64,000 nucleotides of DNA from Imtechella halotolerans (GTDB lineage: Bacteria; Bacteroidota; Bacteroidia; Flavobacteriales; Flavobacteriaceae). The stretch spans positions 2,575,501 to 2,639,500 of the forward strand of contig NZ_CP117969.2 of assembly GCF_028743515.2 (NCBI RefSeq), written 5' to 3'. Under the pieces are notes generated by a model. It saw only the letters and a list, made by a program, of their open reading frames with translations. It was not told where the DNA came from and did not search any database. Below are positions 27,203 through 36,877 of the stretch, piece after piece (position 1 is the first letter of the stretch; each line of letters opens with the position of its first letter). The position numbers were made by a program, and so were the translations under genes.

Positions 27203-27243
27203 AAAAAAAAACTGCGAATCTTTTTCTTGGAAGATTCGCAGTT
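27203..27243 (-). terminator. recA rho-independent terminator
   Basis: AACTGCGAATCTT (27210-27222) pairs with AAGATTCGCAGTT (27231-27243) over an 8-base loop. On the minus strand it is followed by a run of T (27203-27211), starting 21 bases after the recA stop. Confidence 0.9.
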
Positions 27244-27264
27244 AGATATAATTAGCTTTAGAAA

Positions 27265-28272
27265 TTATTTCGCTACCGTTTTAAGTGCTTCACGGATTTT
27301 AACGTCTAATTCTTCGAAGAGTTCTGGATTATCTTGTAAAAGTGTTTTAACGGCATCTCTACCTTGACCTAGTTTAGTGTCACCGTAAGAAAACCAAGAT
27401 CCACTTTTTTTAATGATTTCATATTCTACTCCTATATCTATAATTTCTCCTATTTTAGAAATACCTTCTCCAAACATGATATCAAATTCAGCGGACTTGA
27501 ATGGTGGGGCTACCTTGTTTTTTACCACTTTAACTCTGGTTTTGTTACCTGCAGCTTCACCATCAGTATCCTTAATTTGAGTAGAACGGCGTATATCAAG
27601 TCTTACAGATGCATAGAACTTCAATGCATTTCCACCGGTAGTTGTTTCTGGATTTCCAAACATCACACCTATTTTTTCACGAAGTTGGTTGATGAAGATA
27701 ACTGTACAACGTGTTTTATTAATGGTTGCAGTTAGCTTACGAAGTGCCTGTGACATAAGTCTGGCATGCAGTCCCATTTTAGAATCTCCCATTTCTCCTT
27801 CTATCTCGCTCTTTGGAGTAAGCGCCGCAACCGAGTCAATTACTACCAAGTCAATTGCACCGGAACGTATAAGATTATCTGCTATTTCTAGTGCTTGTTC
27901 ACCATTGTCAGGCTGAGAAATAATAAGATTGTCAATGTCTACACCTAATTTTTCTGCATAGAAACGGTCAAACGCATGTTCTGCATCTATGAATGCAGCA
28001 ATACCTCCTGCTTTTTGAGATTCTGCAATTGCATGCAAGGTCAGTGTTGTTTTACCTGATGATTCTGGACCGTAAATCTCTATAATTCTACCTCGCGGAT
28101 ATCCTCCCACTCCAAGTGCAATATCTAGGCCTATTGAGCCTGTAGGGATCACTTCTACTTGCTCTACCGCACTATCTCCTAACTTCATCACGGCACCTTT
28201 TCCATAGGTTTTATCTAGTTTATCTAAGGTGAGTTTCAGGGCTTTAAGTTTTGCTTCTTTTTCGGCACTCAT
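27265..28272 (-). CDS. recA: Recombinase RecA
   Basis: The 335-residue protein shows Walker A GPESSGKT (residues 68-75), Walker [11 protein letters not shown], the L2 region around [10 protein letters not shown], and [10 protein letters not shown]. It forms filaments on single-stranded DNA, drives homologous recombination and, where LexA exists, the SOS response. It is monocistronic between a terminator and a 241-base upstream region. I see no obvious LexA-type palindrome upstream. Confidence 0.98.
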   Translation of the reverse strand: MSAEKEAKLKALKLTLDKLDKTYGKGAVMKLGDSAVEQVEVIPTGSIGLDIALGVGGYPRGRIIEIYGPESSGKTTLTLHAIAESQKAGGIAAFIDAEHAFDRFYAEKLGVDIDNLIISQPDNGEQALEIADNLIRSGAIDLVVIDSVAALTPKSEIEGEMGDSKMGLHARLMSQALRKLTATINKTRCTVIFINQLREKIGVMFGNPETTTGGNALKFYASVRLDIRRSTQIKDTDGEAAGNKTRVKVVKNKVAPPFKSAEFDIMFGEGISKIGEIIDIGVEYEIIKKSGSWFSYGDTKLGQGRDAVKTLLQDNPELFEELDVKIREALKTVAK

Positions 28273-28482
28273 GGTTCAAACAGTTTTTATAGTATGGTTG
28301 CTAAAGTACTATATTTAAAAGTGGTAATCAATGGATACTCAAAGCTTTTATGAACATTTAATTCCTTTATGTTTTTGGTTTGTGAAAGTAGAATTGTTTT
28401 AAATGATTGATATGTAATAGGTTTTACACCTTGAGACATGATGAATCGAAATTATGTAGTTTATATTCTTTCATCTATTTTG

Positions 28483-28490
28483 TATCTTTG
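28483..28490 (+). promoter_or_regulatory. Candidate -7 box for the U32-ferredoxin-trhO operon
   Basis: TATCTTTG is a perfect TAnnTTTG match 23 bases before the ATG at 28514. The -33 region is T-rich (GTTTA near 28459-28463) but not a perfect TTTG. Confidence 0.5.
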
Positions 28491-28513
28491 CAGCCCGAAA
28501 AATAGCAGTAGTA

Positions 28514-29755
28514 ATGACTTCATCCGGAAAAATAGAATTAATGGCCCCTGCGGGCAATTTTGAATCTTTACAAGCAGCATTGGATAATGGTGCGGATTCA
28601 GTGTATTTTGGAGTAGAACAGCTTAATATGCGTGCACGTGCAAGTATTAATTTTACTATTGATGACTTGCCTGAGATTGCTGCGCGTTGTAAGGTGAAAA
28701 ATGTACGTACCTACCTTACTCTTAACACTATTATATATGATCATGATTTGTCTATAATAAAGACTTTGCTGGATGCTGCCAAGACCGCCGATATTACTGC
28801 TGTTATAGCTATGGATCAAGCGGTTATAGCTTATGCAAGACAAATCGGGATGGAGATTCATATTTCTACTCAAATAAACATCACCAATATAGAGACCGTG
28901 AAATTTTATGCTCTTTTTGCTGATACAATGGTGATGAGTAGAGAGCTTAGTTTGCGGCAGGTTAAAAAGATTTGTGAACAAATAGAGAAGGAACAAATAA
29001 AAGGGCCGTCGGGAAATTTAGTAGAAATTGAAATTTTCGGTCATGGAGCATTATGTATGGCGGTGTCTGGTAAATGCTACTTGAGTTTGCATTCACACAA
29101 TTCTTCTGCAAATAGAGGTGCCTGCAAGCAAAACTGTCGTAAAAAATATACTGTAATAGATCAAGAAAGTGGCTTTGAGATAGAGTTGGATAATGAATAT
29201 ATGATGTCACCAAAAGATTTGTGTACTCTTGATTTTCTAGATCAGGTTATTGACACGGGTGCAAAAGTATTGAAAATTGAAGGACGTGGTCGTGCCCCTG
29301 AGTATGTAGCAACTGTTATTCGGACTTATAGGGATGCCATTGACGCCTATTATGAAGGAGAGTATTCTAAAGAAAAGGTAATGGTGTGGATGGAGGCGTT
29401 GTCGACTGTGTATAACAGAGGATTTTGGAGTGGCTATTATCTTGGGCAAAATTTAGGAGAATGGAGTGATGGACCTGGTTCGCAAGCTAGCCAGAGGAAG
29501 GTTTATGTGGGTAAAGGGATGCACTTTTTTCCGAAAACAAATATTGCTGAATTTAAGATCGAGGCTTTTGAAATTAAAATAGGAGATAAATTGTTGATAA
29601 CTGGCCCTACTACTGGTGTAAAAGAGTTTGAGTTGGAAGATATGATGGTTAATGATGAGCGTATTCAAGTAGCTAAAAAAGGAGATTCTTGCACTTTTAG
29701 AACAGATTTTCGTGTACGGCTTTCAGATAAGCTTTATAAAATTGTTCAAGAATAA
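28514..29755 (+). CDS. Peptidase U32 family protein, TrhP-like (tRNA U34 hydroxylation candidate)
   Basis: The 413-residue protein starts ELMAPAGNFESLQAALDNGADSVYFG (opening motif APAGNFESL), the standard U32 TIM-barrel start. It has the four-cysteine iron-sulfur site C181, C188, C204 and C208 in GALCMAVSGKCYLS and NRGACKQNC. Despite the peptidase name, characterised U32 proteins of this length (TrhP/YegQ, YrrO) act in prephenate-dependent 5-hydroxylation of uridine 34 in tRNA. Longer members modify rRNA, others serve ubiquinone synthesis. Length and the trhO neighbour favour TrhP; this is inference. The stop shares one base with the ferredoxin ATG. Confidence 0.8.
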   Translation: MTSSGKIELMAPAGNFESLQAALDNGADSVYFGVEQLNMRARASINFTIDDLPEIAARCKVKNVRTYLTLNTIIYDHDLSIIKTLLDAAKTADITAVIAMDQAVIAYARQIGMEIHISTQINITNIETVKFYALFADTMVMSRELSLRQVKKICEQIEKEQIKGPSGNLVEIEIFGHGALCMAVSGKCYLSLHSHNSSANRGACKQNCRKKYTVIDQESGFEIELDNEYMMSPKDLCTLDFLDQVIDTGAKVLKIEGRGRAPEYVATVIRTYRDAIDAYYEGEYSKEKVMVWMEALSTVYNRGFWSGYYLGQNLGEWSDGPGSQASQRKVYVGKGMHFFPKTNIAEFKIEAFEIKIGDKLLITGPTTGVKEFELEDMMVNDERIQVAKKGDSCTFRTDFRVRLSDKLYKIVQE

Positions 29756-29985
29756 TGGTTATCGTAACTCTCCAACGAGATAAATGTATAGGATGTAATT
29801 ATTGTGTCGAGATGGCCCCTGCACAGTTCCAGATGTCTAAAAAGGATGGGAAAAGTGTATTGCTTCATAGTACCGAGAAAAAGGGATTTTTTACAATAAA
29901 ATCACATGATGATAGTATTTATGAAGAATGTGTACAGGCTCAAAAAGCCTGTCCGGTAAAAATAATTAGTACAAAAAAAATTTAA
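29755..29985 (+). CDS. Single-cluster ferredoxin
   Basis: The 76-residue protein has C-x2-C-x2-C (DKCIGCNYC, residues 10-17) and a distant Cys-Pro (QKACPVKI, near residue 65). This is the pattern of a one-cluster [4Fe-4S] ferredoxin. It shares one base with the U32 gene before it, so translation is coupled. The obvious idea is that it donates electrons to, or matures, the iron-sulfur U32 enzyme; this is not proven by the sequence. Confidence 0.85.
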   Translation: MVIVTLQRDKCIGCNYCVEMAPAQFQMSKKDGKSVLLHSTEKKGFFTIKSHDDSIYEECVQAQKACPVKIISTKKI

Positions 29986-30019
29986 ATATTTTCTTTAACC
30001 TTAAAAAAATTGGTATAGC

Positions 30020-31060
30020 ATGCAACTGTACAATAATTTAAGTGCTAAAGAAAGAGCAGCGCTTATTGAGGCGGCCGGAAAGGACCGTCTTACGCTTTCT
30101 TTCTATAAATATGCACATATTCAAGATCCGGAAGTTTTTAGAAATGAACTATTTTTAGTTTGGAATAGATTAGATGTTTTGGGTCGTATCTATGTTGCGC
30201 ATGAAGGTATTAATGCTCAACTATCCGTTCCTGCTGAGTATTTTGGTCGTTTTAAGGAACATCTTGATAGTATTCCATTTTTAAAGAATGTGCGTCTTAA
30301 TGTGGCTATTGAGCAAGATAATTATGCGTTTTTAAAACTTAAAATTAAAGTAAGGCATAAAATTGTAGCGGATGGACTTAATGATGAAACCTTTGATGTC
30401 ACCAATATTGGAATACATGTTAATGCAGATAGATTTAATGAGCTTATAGAGGACCCAAACACTATTTTGGTGGATATGAGAAATCACTATGAAAGTGAAA
30501 TAGGTCATTTCAAAAATGCAATTACTCCAGATGTAGATACTTTTCGTGACTCATTGCCTATTATAGAAGATGATCTTAAGGAGCACAAAGAGGATAAAAA
30601 ACTTGTTATGTATTGTACAGGAGGTATTCGTTGTGAAAAGGCCAGTGCATATTTTAAACATAAAGGTTTTAAGGAGGTGTATCAATTAGAAGGTGGCATT
30701 ATTAATTATGCTCGGCAAATTCAGGAACAAGGTCTGGAGAATAAGTTCATAGGTAAAAATTTTGTTTTTGATGAGCGTATGGCTGAGTCTATAGGTAATG
30801 AAGTAATAGCCCAATGTCATCAATGCGGAACATCCTGTGATACGCATGTCAATTGTGCTAATGAAGCATGCCATCTATTGTTTATTCAATGTGAAAGTTG
30901 TAAGTCAGAAATGCAAGGATGTTGCTCCGATGCCTGTAAAGAAGTTTCTAGCTTATCTTATGACGAGCAGAAAATGTTGCGTAGGGGTAAGACTAAGTCA
31001 AATAAAATTTTTAAGAAAGGGAGGTCAGAGACTATAAAATTCAAAAGAAACCTTTCCTAA
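30020..31060 (+). CDS. trhO: tRNA uridine 34 hydroxylase (rhodanese-type), TrhO
   Basis: The 346-residue protein has an N-terminal acylphosphatase-like domain with YVAHEGINAQLSVP near residue 58, and a rhodanese domain with active-site Cys199 in VMYCTGGIRCEKAS. The C-terminal tail is cysteine-rich (CHQCGTSCDTHVNC, then CESCKSEMQGCCSDAC) and may bind zinc. This is the architecture of YceA/TrhO, which performs O2-dependent 5-hydroxylation of U34 in several tRNAs. It follows the ferredoxin gene by 34 bases in the same orientation. Confidence 0.9.
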   Translation: MQLYNNLSAKERAALIEAAGKDRLTLSFYKYAHIQDPEVFRNELFLVWNRLDVLGRIYVAHEGINAQLSVPAEYFGRFKEHLDSIPFLKNVRLNVAIEQDNYAFLKLKIKVRHKIVADGLNDETFDVTNIGIHVNADRFNELIEDPNTILVDMRNHYESEIGHFKNAITPDVDTFRDSLPIIEDDLKEHKEDKKLVMYCTGGIRCEKASAYFKHKGFKEVYQLEGGIINYARQIQEQGLENKFIGKNFVFDERMAESIGNEVIAQCHQCGTSCDTHVNCANEACHLLFIQCESCKSEMQGCCSDACKEVSSLSYDEQKMLRRGKTKSNKIFKKGRSETIKFKRNLS

Positions 31061-31176
31061 AAATCTCTATAGGGCTTCCGAAGAAAAATAGTATCTTTAC
31101 TTTTTGGAGAGTTAAATTATGAATCTTTTTCAGCAAACTGACATCCAGTCTCTTGCTGATTCAATATATAGAAAAA

Positions 31177-32340
31177 ATGGGTTGTAGCAGTTGTTCCACT
31201 GGAAAGGATGGACAACCACGCGGCTGTAAGAACAACGGAACTTGCGGCACCGATGGATGTAATAAATTAACCGTATTTGATTGGCTTGCCAATATTTCTC
31301 TTCCCTTAGGACATGAGATATTCGATTGTGTAGAAGTCCGGTTTAAGAATAGTAGAAAGGAGTTTTTTAGAAATAACGAAAAGCTCACCTTGAGTATTGG
31401 AGATATCGTTGCAACGGAATCTTCTCCTGGTCATGATGTAGGGATTGTAACCCTTACCGGAGAATTGGTGAAAGTACAGATGAAAAAGAAGAAGGTGGAT
31501 TGGACTAATCCAGATCTTCCTAAGGTATATCGAAAGGCTTCTCAGAAAGATATTGATATTTGGTCAACTGCCCGTAATCGAGAAGAGGAAATTAAGAAAC
31601 GTTCTCGAGAATTAGCAATTGCTTTAGGACTCGAAATGAAAATTTCAGATGTTGAATTTCAAGGTGATGGATCCAAGGCAACCTTTTATTATACAGCTGA
31701 AGATAGAGTTGATTTTAGACAGCTTATTAAAGATATGGCCAAGGCGTTTTCTATTCGTATTGAAATGCGTCAAATTGGTTTTCGTCAAGAAGCAGCTCGA
31801 TTAGGAGGTATTGGCTCTTGTGGTAGGGAGCTTTGCTGTTCTACATGGCTTACTGATTTTCGATCTGTTAATACTGCTGCTGCTCGTTACCAACAGTTAT
31901 CACTTAATCCACAAAAATTGGCAGGTCAATGTGGGAAGCTTAAATGTTGTCTGAACTATGAATTGGACGCTTATTTGGATGCCCTACAAGAATTTCCTAA
32001 GCCAGAGACTAAATTATATACAGAAAAGGGGAAGGCAAGTTGTCAGAAGATTGATATTTTTAAAGGGTTACTTTGGTACACGTATGATGATGATAGTATC
32101 AATTGGCATAAACTAACAGTAGAACAAGTAAGTGAAATTGTTCAGCTTAATTCCAAAAAACAAAAGGTGGCTAGTTTAGAAGAGTATGCCTCAGTATTAG
32201 TGGAAGAAGATACTAAAAATCAATTTGAGAACGTTGTAGGACAGGATAGTCTTACTCGTTTTGACAAACCTATAGCAAAACGTAAACCTAAGAAAAGACG
32301 CAATAAAAATTTCAATAGAAATAAAAAGGATGCGAAATAA
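31177..32340 (+). CDS. ricT: PSP1 domain regulatory protein, RicT family
   Basis: The 387-residue protein starts MGCSSCSTGKDGQPRGCK with a cysteine-rich N-terminus. It contains the PSP1 domain with the conserved GSCGRELCCSTWL and CGKLKCCLNYE motifs (about residues 215-275) and ends with a highly basic tail (KRKPKKRRNKNFNRN). In Bacillus RicT belongs to an iron-sulfur complex affecting RNA processing and phosphorelay; its role in Bacteroidetes is not settled. I chose ATG 31177 over an upstream TTG because the conserved protein begins MGCSSC. It overlaps gldH by 11 bases. Confidence 0.88.
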   Translation: MGCSSCSTGKDGQPRGCKNNGTCGTDGCNKLTVFDWLANISLPLGHEIFDCVEVRFKNSRKEFFRNNEKLTLSIGDIVATESSPGHDVGIVTLTGELVKVQMKKKKVDWTNPDLPKVYRKASQKDIDIWSTARNREEEIKKRSRELAIALGLEMKISDVEFQGDGSKATFYYTAEDRVDFRQLIKDMAKAFSIRIEMRQIGFRQEAARLGGIGSCGRELCCSTWLTDFRSVNTAAARYQQLSLNPQKLAGQCGKLKCCLNYELDAYLDALQEFPKPETKLYTEKGKASCQKIDIFKGLLWYTYDDDSINWHKLTVEQVSEIVQLNSKKQKVASLEEYASVLVEEDTKNQFENVVGQDSLTRFDKPIAKRKPKKRRNKNFNRNKKDAK

Positions 32341-32821
32341 AATCCCATTTTTGTTGCTTTCATGGGTGCTTATAGCCTGTGATGCTAATACCGTTCATAG
32401 TGAATTCCAGTCCTTACCTAATGGTTGGCATAAGGATCAAGACATAGTCTTTGAATTTAAGGAACCGGACACTTTAAATACATATGATGTTTATGTATGG
32501 ACGCGTAATAATGAGCAATATTCCTTTAGTAATCTTTTTATGTTAGTAGAAATGCGATTTCCTGATGGTAAGGTGGTCAGTGATACGTTGGAATACGCCA
32601 TGGCGGAACCAAGTGGGAAATGGCTCGGCAAAGGGTTTTCTGCTGTTAAGGAAAGTAAGTTATGGTATAAGGAAGGAGTTCATTTTCCAATACAAGGGAC
32701 TTATAAAATGCTAATCCGTCATGCGATGCGAAAAAATGGTGAAAATGACGGAATTGAGAATTTAGAAGGGATTATAGATTTAGGAATATCAATTGAAAAA
32801 CAATCTCAGCATAACAAATAA
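32330..32821 (+). CDS. gldH: Gliding motility lipoprotein GldH
   Basis: The 163-residue protein has a lipoprotein signal with Cys in WVLIACDANT (residue 17) and the GldH-type core NTYDVYVWTRNNEQYSFSNLF and WLGKGFSAV. GldH is needed for gliding and stability of the motor in Flavobacterium and is an outer-membrane-directed lipoprotein. Gene order ricT-gldH-PBP1A is typical for the family. Overlap with ricT (11 bases) and the 3-base gap to the next gene point to one operon. Confidence 0.9.
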   Translation: MRNKIPFLLLSWVLIACDANTVHSEFQSLPNGWHKDQDIVFEFKEPDTLNTYDVYVWTRNNEQYSFSNLFMLVEMRFPDGKVVSDTLEYAMAEPSGKWLGKGFSAVKESKLWYKEGVHFPIQGTYKMLIRHAMRKNGENDGIENLEGIIDLGISIEKQSQHNK

Positions 32822-32824
32822 TTT

Positions 32825-35125
32825 ATGGCAAAAGACACCCCGAAAAAGAATAACTTTATAGTCTACATTCGTTGGTTTTGGATTCTATTTATCAGTGGAG
32901 TATTGTTGGTAGCTTTACTTTTTTTATCTGCTTCATTTGGGCTCTTTGGGGAACTCCCTGATTTTAGAAGATTAGAAAATCCAGATACAAATTTAGCAAG
33001 TGAAATTATATCTTCTGATGGACAAACACTAGGTAAGTTTTATTTAGATGATAACCGGACACCAGTAGCTTACGAAGACCTGCCAGATCACCTTGTAAAA
33101 GCGCTTGTTGCTACCGAAGACGAAAGATATTATAAACATTCTGGTATTGATGCTATTGGCACCATGCGAGCAGTAGTTTATTTAGGTAGTAAGGGCGGAG
33201 CATCTACCATAACTCAACAATTGGCCAGGCAATTGTTCGTAGGGGTTAGGTCTAAAAATATTTTCCAAGCTATTACTCAAAAGATTAAAGAATGGGTTAT
33301 CGCTGTTCAACTTGAGAGACAATATACAAAGGAGGAAATCATTATGATGTACTTTAATATTTATGATTTCAATAATCAGGCTGATGGTATTCGGTCTGCC
33401 TCACGAATATATTTTGGTAAGGAACCTAAGGAATTAACGGTAGACGAAAGTGCTGTTCTTGTTGGGATGTTTAAGAATTCATCTCTTTATAATCCAAGAC
33501 GCAATCCTCAAGGTGTTACTAATAGACGAAATGTAGTCTTGGGTCAAATGGCTAAAAGTAATTTTATTACGAAGCAGCAACGTGATTCATTACAACAACT
33601 CCCTTTGGAAATAAATTACAATCCTGAATCACATAAAGAGGGAGTTGCAACGTATTTTAGAGAATACCTGAGAGCTTATCTTAAGGAGTGGATAGATAAT
33701 AATCCAAAGGCCGAAGGAGGAAAACACAACTTGTACTTGGATGGCTTAAAAATTTATACAACCATTGATTCTCGGATGCAACGTTACGCCGAGGAGGCTG
33801 TTACGGAACATATGACACGCCTTCAAGCGGAGTATTTTGTGCAAAACACTACAGAACGTAATAAAACAACACCTTTTGTAGGGATAAGTGAAAAGGAAAT
33901 AGATAATATTTTAGAGCGTGCAATGAAGACATCTGATCGTTGGCGCTTTATGAAGGCTCAAGGAAAATCGGAAAAGGAGATAAGAGCTTCTTTTAACAAG
34001 CCTATTGAGATGGAGGTATTTACTTGGCAAGGTGAAAAAGATACTATAATGACTCCTCTAGACTCAATAAGATATTATAAAACATTCCTTCGTACAGGGA
34101 TGATGTCTATGGAACCTCAAACAGGATATGTAAAAGCTTGGGTAGGGGGAATTAACTATAAACATTTTCAATACGATCAGGTAATTCAGGGAGCGCGTCA
34201 ATCGGGATCTACTTTTAAGCCTTTTGTGTATGCTACAGCTATAGATCAGCTTCATTATGCTCCTTGTTATGAGGTGCCTGATGTTCAAACATGTATTGAA
34301 GCAAATAAGTATAATAATCCACAAGCTTGGTGCCCTAAAAATTCTGATGGAAAATTTTCAGGAGAAATGTATACGCTTAAACAAGCCTTGGCAAATTCGG
34401 TCAATTCCGTTACAGTTAATTTGATGGATAAAGTGGGCCCCCAACCTGTTATTAATTTGGTTAAAAACCTGGGGATCAAAGCGGATATTCCTGAGGTGCC
34501 TTCCATAGCCTTGGGGACAGCAGATATAACAGTTTATGAAATGGTCGGAGCTTACGGGACATTTGCTAATGAAGGAGTGTATGTTAAACCAATTATAGTA
34601 AGTCGGATTGAAGACAAAAACGGAACTGTTTTATTTGAGTATACCCCAGAGACACGTGATGTAATGAGTGCTGAAATTGCCCATGCAGTTGTGAATCTTC
34701 TAGAAGGTGTTACCCAAGGAGGTTCTGGTACTCGTTTGAGAACTAGAGGAGCTGACAAATACAATCAAGTGTATAAAGAAGTAGTAACAGGATATCCTTA
34801 TGAGTTTACAAACCCTATTGCCGGTAAAACGGGAACTACTCAAAATCAAAGTGACGGTTGGTTTATGGGTATGGTGCCGAATCTAGTCACTGGAGTATGG
34901 GTAGGAGGCGAAGATCGTTCTGTTCGATTTAAAAGAATAGCCTACGGACAAGGTGCTACTATGGCCCTGCCTATATGGGGAATATATATGAAGAAGTGTT
35001 ACGCCAATGAAGACCTTGGTGTTTCTAAAGATGCCTTCATAGCGCCAGAAAATGATACAATAAAAATGTCTTGTAAGGAAGAAAATGAAGCCAGTCCTGA
35101 AGACGATATTGAGATTGATTTTTAG
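32825..35125 (+). CDS. Penicillin-binding protein 1A (transglycosylase/transpeptidase)
   Basis: The 766-residue class A PBP has one N-terminal membrane helix (about 13-37) and a GT51 transglycosylase domain with ATEDERYYKHSGID near residue 98. The transpeptidase domain has the serine motif SGSTFKPF near 460, SVN near 520 and KTGTT near 670. It polymerises and cross-links peptidoglycan in the periplasm. It closes the ricT-gldH operon; a long imperfect hairpin lies downstream. Confidence 0.95.
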   Translation: MAKDTPKKNNFIVYIRWFWILFISGVLLVALLFLSASFGLFGELPDFRRLENPDTNLASEIISSDGQTLGKFYLDDNRTPVAYEDLPDHLVKALVATEDERYYKHSGIDAIGTMRAVVYLGSKGGASTITQQLARQLFVGVRSKNIFQAITQKIKEWVIAVQLERQYTKEEIIMMYFNIYDFNNQADGIRSASRIYFGKEPKELTVDESAVLVGMFKNSSLYNPRRNPQGVTNRRNVVLGQMAKSNFITKQQRDSLQQLPLEINYNPESHKEGVATYFREYLRAYLKEWIDNNPKAEGGKHNLYLDGLKIYTTIDSRMQRYAEEAVTEHMTRLQAEYFVQNTTERNKTTPFVGISEKEIDNILERAMKTSDRWRFMKAQGKSEKEIRASFNKPIEMEVFTWQGEKDTIMTPLDSIRYYKTFLRTGMMSMEPQTGYVKAWVGGINYKHFQYDQVIQGARQSGSTFKPFVYATAIDQLHYAPCYEVPDVQTCIEANKYNNPQAWCPKNSDGKFSGEMYTLKQALANSVNSVTVNLMDKVGPQPVINLVKNLGIKADIPEVPSIALGTADITVYEMVGAYGTFANEGVYVKPIIVSRIEDKNGTVLFEYTPETRDVMSAEIAHAVVNLLEGVTQGGSGTRLRTRGADKYNQVYKEVVTGYPYEFTNPIAGKTGTTQNQSDGWFMGMVPNLVTGVWVGGEDRSVRFKRIAYGQGATMALPIWGIYMKKCYANEDLGVSKDAFIAPENDTIKMSCKEENEASPEDDIEIDF

Positions 35126-35144
35126 GTAATCTTTTATAGGAATG

Positions 35145-35189
35145 ATCATACAAAGTAGCTCGTCAATTAGGCGGGCTTCTTTGTATGAT
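35145..35189 (+). terminator. Long imperfect hairpin downstream of the PBP gene
   Basis: ATCATACAAAG (35145-35155) pairs with CTTTGTATGAT (35179-35189), and after a T-T mismatch the inner bases 35157-35162 pair with 35172-35177 including one wobble. No T run follows directly. It is a terminator or 3'-end-stabilising structure. Confidence 0.55.
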
Positions 35190-35261
35190 AGCATTTGCTT
35201 TATGATAGTTTTCCTTTAACAATGTATATATTTTTTGTATTTTTCATCAAAATTTCAAGTA

Positions 35262-35963
35262 ATGATTGCTAAAAACGTAAAAGATGTAAATGAAGCTCTT
35301 CTGGGTGTTAAGGATGGGATGACCATTATGTTAGGGGGGTTTGGACTTTGTGGGATTCCTGAGAATGCAATAGCAGCACTAGTAAAATCTGGAGTCAAAG
35401 ACCTTACGTGTATATCTAATAATGCTGGTGTAGATGATTTTGGGTTAGGTCTTCTCCTTCAAAAGAGGCAAATAAAAAAAATGATTTCATCTTATGTGGG
35501 TGAAAATGATGAGTTTGAACGTCAAATGCTAAGTGGAGAGTTGGAGGTTGAATTGACTCCGCAAGGTACCTTGGCAGAAAAATGTCGAGCTGCTCAAGCC
35601 GGAATACCCGCGTTTTATACTCCTGCAGGGTATGGGACTGAAGTCGCAATTGGTAAAGAAACCAGGGAGTTTAATGGGAAAATGTATGTTATGGAAGAAG
35701 CTTTTAAGGCTGATTTCTCAATCGTTAAGGCATGGAAAGGAGATACTGCTGGTAATTTAATTTTTAAAGGGACTGCTCGTAATTTTAATCCTTGTATGTG
35801 TGGGGCTGCAAAGATTACGATTGCTGAAGTGGAAGAATTAGTTCCTGCTGGGACACTAGATCCTAATCAGGTACATATTCCTGGAATATTTGTTCAACGT
35901 ATATTTCAGGGGGTAAATTATGAGAAGCGAATTGAACAACGAACAGTAAGGAAAAGAAATTAG
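35262..35963 (+). CDS. scoA: 3-oxoacid (succinyl-CoA type) CoA-transferase subunit A
   Basis: The 233-residue protein has the CoA-transferase A signature [19 protein letters not shown] near residue 20, and [14 protein letters not shown] and [16 protein letters not shown] further on. Together with subunit B it moves CoA from succinyl-CoA to acetoacetate or another 3-oxoacid. I use the ATG at 35262 (MIAKNVKDV), since the nine residues of the TTG alternative at 35235 are outside the family. The next gene follows 2 bases after the stop. Confidence 0.93.
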   Translation: MIAKNVKDVNEALLGVKDGMTIMLGGFGLCGIPENAIAALVKSGVKDLTCISNNAGVDDFGLGLLLQKRQIKKMISSYVGENDEFERQMLSGELEVELTPQGTLAEKCRAAQAGIPAFYTPAGYGTEVAIGKETREFNGKMYVMEEAFKADFSIVKAWKGDTAGNLIFKGTARNFNPCMCGAAKITIAEVEELVPAGTLDPNQVHIPGIFVQRIFQGVNYEKRIEQRTVRKRN

Positions 35964-35965
35964 TA

Positions 35966-36622
35966 ATGGCATTAGATAAAACAGGTATTGCTAAGCGAAT
36001 TGCGCAAGAGCTTAGGGATGGTTATTTTGTAAATTTAGGGATTGGTATACCAACTTTGGTGGCTAATTATGTTCCCGATGGAATAAGTGTTGAATTTCAA
36101 AGCGAAAATGGTGTTTTAGGTATGGGACCTTTCCCTTTTGAAGGGGATGAAGATCCAGATATTATTAATGCAGGAAAGCAAACTATAACAACGTTACCTG
36201 GAGCGAGCTTTTTCGATTCTGCAATGAGCTTTGGAATGATACGAGGAAAACATGTTGATCTTACTATTTTGGGGGCTATGGAGGTGTCTGACAATGGAGA
36301 TATAGCTAACTGGAAAATCCCAGGGAAAATGGTTAAGGGAATGGGAGGCGCCATGGATTTAGTTGCTTCTGCTGAGAATATAATTGTTGCCATGATGCAT
36401 ACGAATAAAGCTGGAGAATCTAAATTATTGAAGCGTTGTACTTTACCACTTACAGGTGTAGGCTGTGTTAAGAAGGTTGTTACAGAATTGGCGGTTCTTG
36501 AAGTTACCTCGGATGGGTTTAAGCTATTAGAAAGAGCTCCTGGTGTTTCTATTGAAGAAATACAAAATGCTACAGAAGGTTCGCTTATAGTTGAAGGAAA
36601 AATACCCGAAATGATTGTTTAA
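35966..36622 (+). CDS. scoB: 3-oxoacid (succinyl-CoA type) CoA-transferase subunit B
   Basis: The 218-residue protein has the subunit B signature [19 protein letters not shown] and the catalytic glutamate in [14 protein letters not shown] (E near residue 49). That glutamate forms a covalent thioester with CoA. It pairs with the A subunit directly upstream. The final strand is [12 protein letters not shown]. Confidence 0.94.
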   Translation: MALDKTGIAKRIAQELRDGYFVNLGIGIPTLVANYVPDGISVEFQSENGVLGMGPFPFEGDEDPDIINAGKQTITTLPGASFFDSAMSFGMIRGKHVDLTILGAMEVSDNGDIANWKIPGKMVKGMGGAMDLVASAENIIVAMMHTNKAGESKLLKRCTLPLTGVGCVKKVVTELAVLEVTSDGFKLLERAPGVSIEEIQNATEGSLIVEGKIPEMIV

Positions 36623-36726
36623 TTAATTGAATAATGCATTTCATCGAAATTATGTGCTATTTTGTCGATGATTTATAAAAAAGTGAGTAAGTTTATATTC
36701 CCAAATTAAATAATAACCAACCGCTT

Positions 36727-36867
36727 ATGTTACCAAAACTGCTCATTTTGCTAGGATGCCTTTTACTCCTGGTGTTTGTTGTACGCTACTCAGAAGCAAA
36801 ATTGAAACCAACCTACATCTTAGTAAAGGATTTGTTCAAAGTAACCCGAAAGGTTTTTATGTTATAA
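36727..36867 (+). CDS. Small single-span membrane protein (46 residues), unrecognised
   Basis: An ATG at 36727 opens 46 codons to a TAA at 36865-36867. The peptide starts MLPKLLILLGCLLLLVFVV, one clean transmembrane helix, then a basic tail RYSEAKLKPTYILVKDLFKV and TRKVFML. Hydrophobic helix followed by positively charged residues is typical of real small inner-membrane proteins. Its last codons are inside the hairpin at 36845-36877 and overlap the convergent ABC gene by 6 bases. I do not recognise a family; a role near the inner membrane is the only inference. Confidence 0.5.
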   Translation: MLPKLLILLGCLLLLVFVVRYSEAKLKPTYILVKDLFKVTRKVFML

Positions 36868-36877
36868 ACCTTTCGGG
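36845..36877. terminator. Perfect 12-bp hairpin between convergent genes
   Basis: CCCGAAAGGTTT (36845-36856) pairs with AAACCTTTCGGG (36866-36877) over a 9-base loop. It contains the stop codons of both the 46-residue ORF (plus) and the ABC ATPase (minus). It probably terminates transcripts from both sides, with a T-rich stretch following on the plus strand. Confidence 0.75.
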
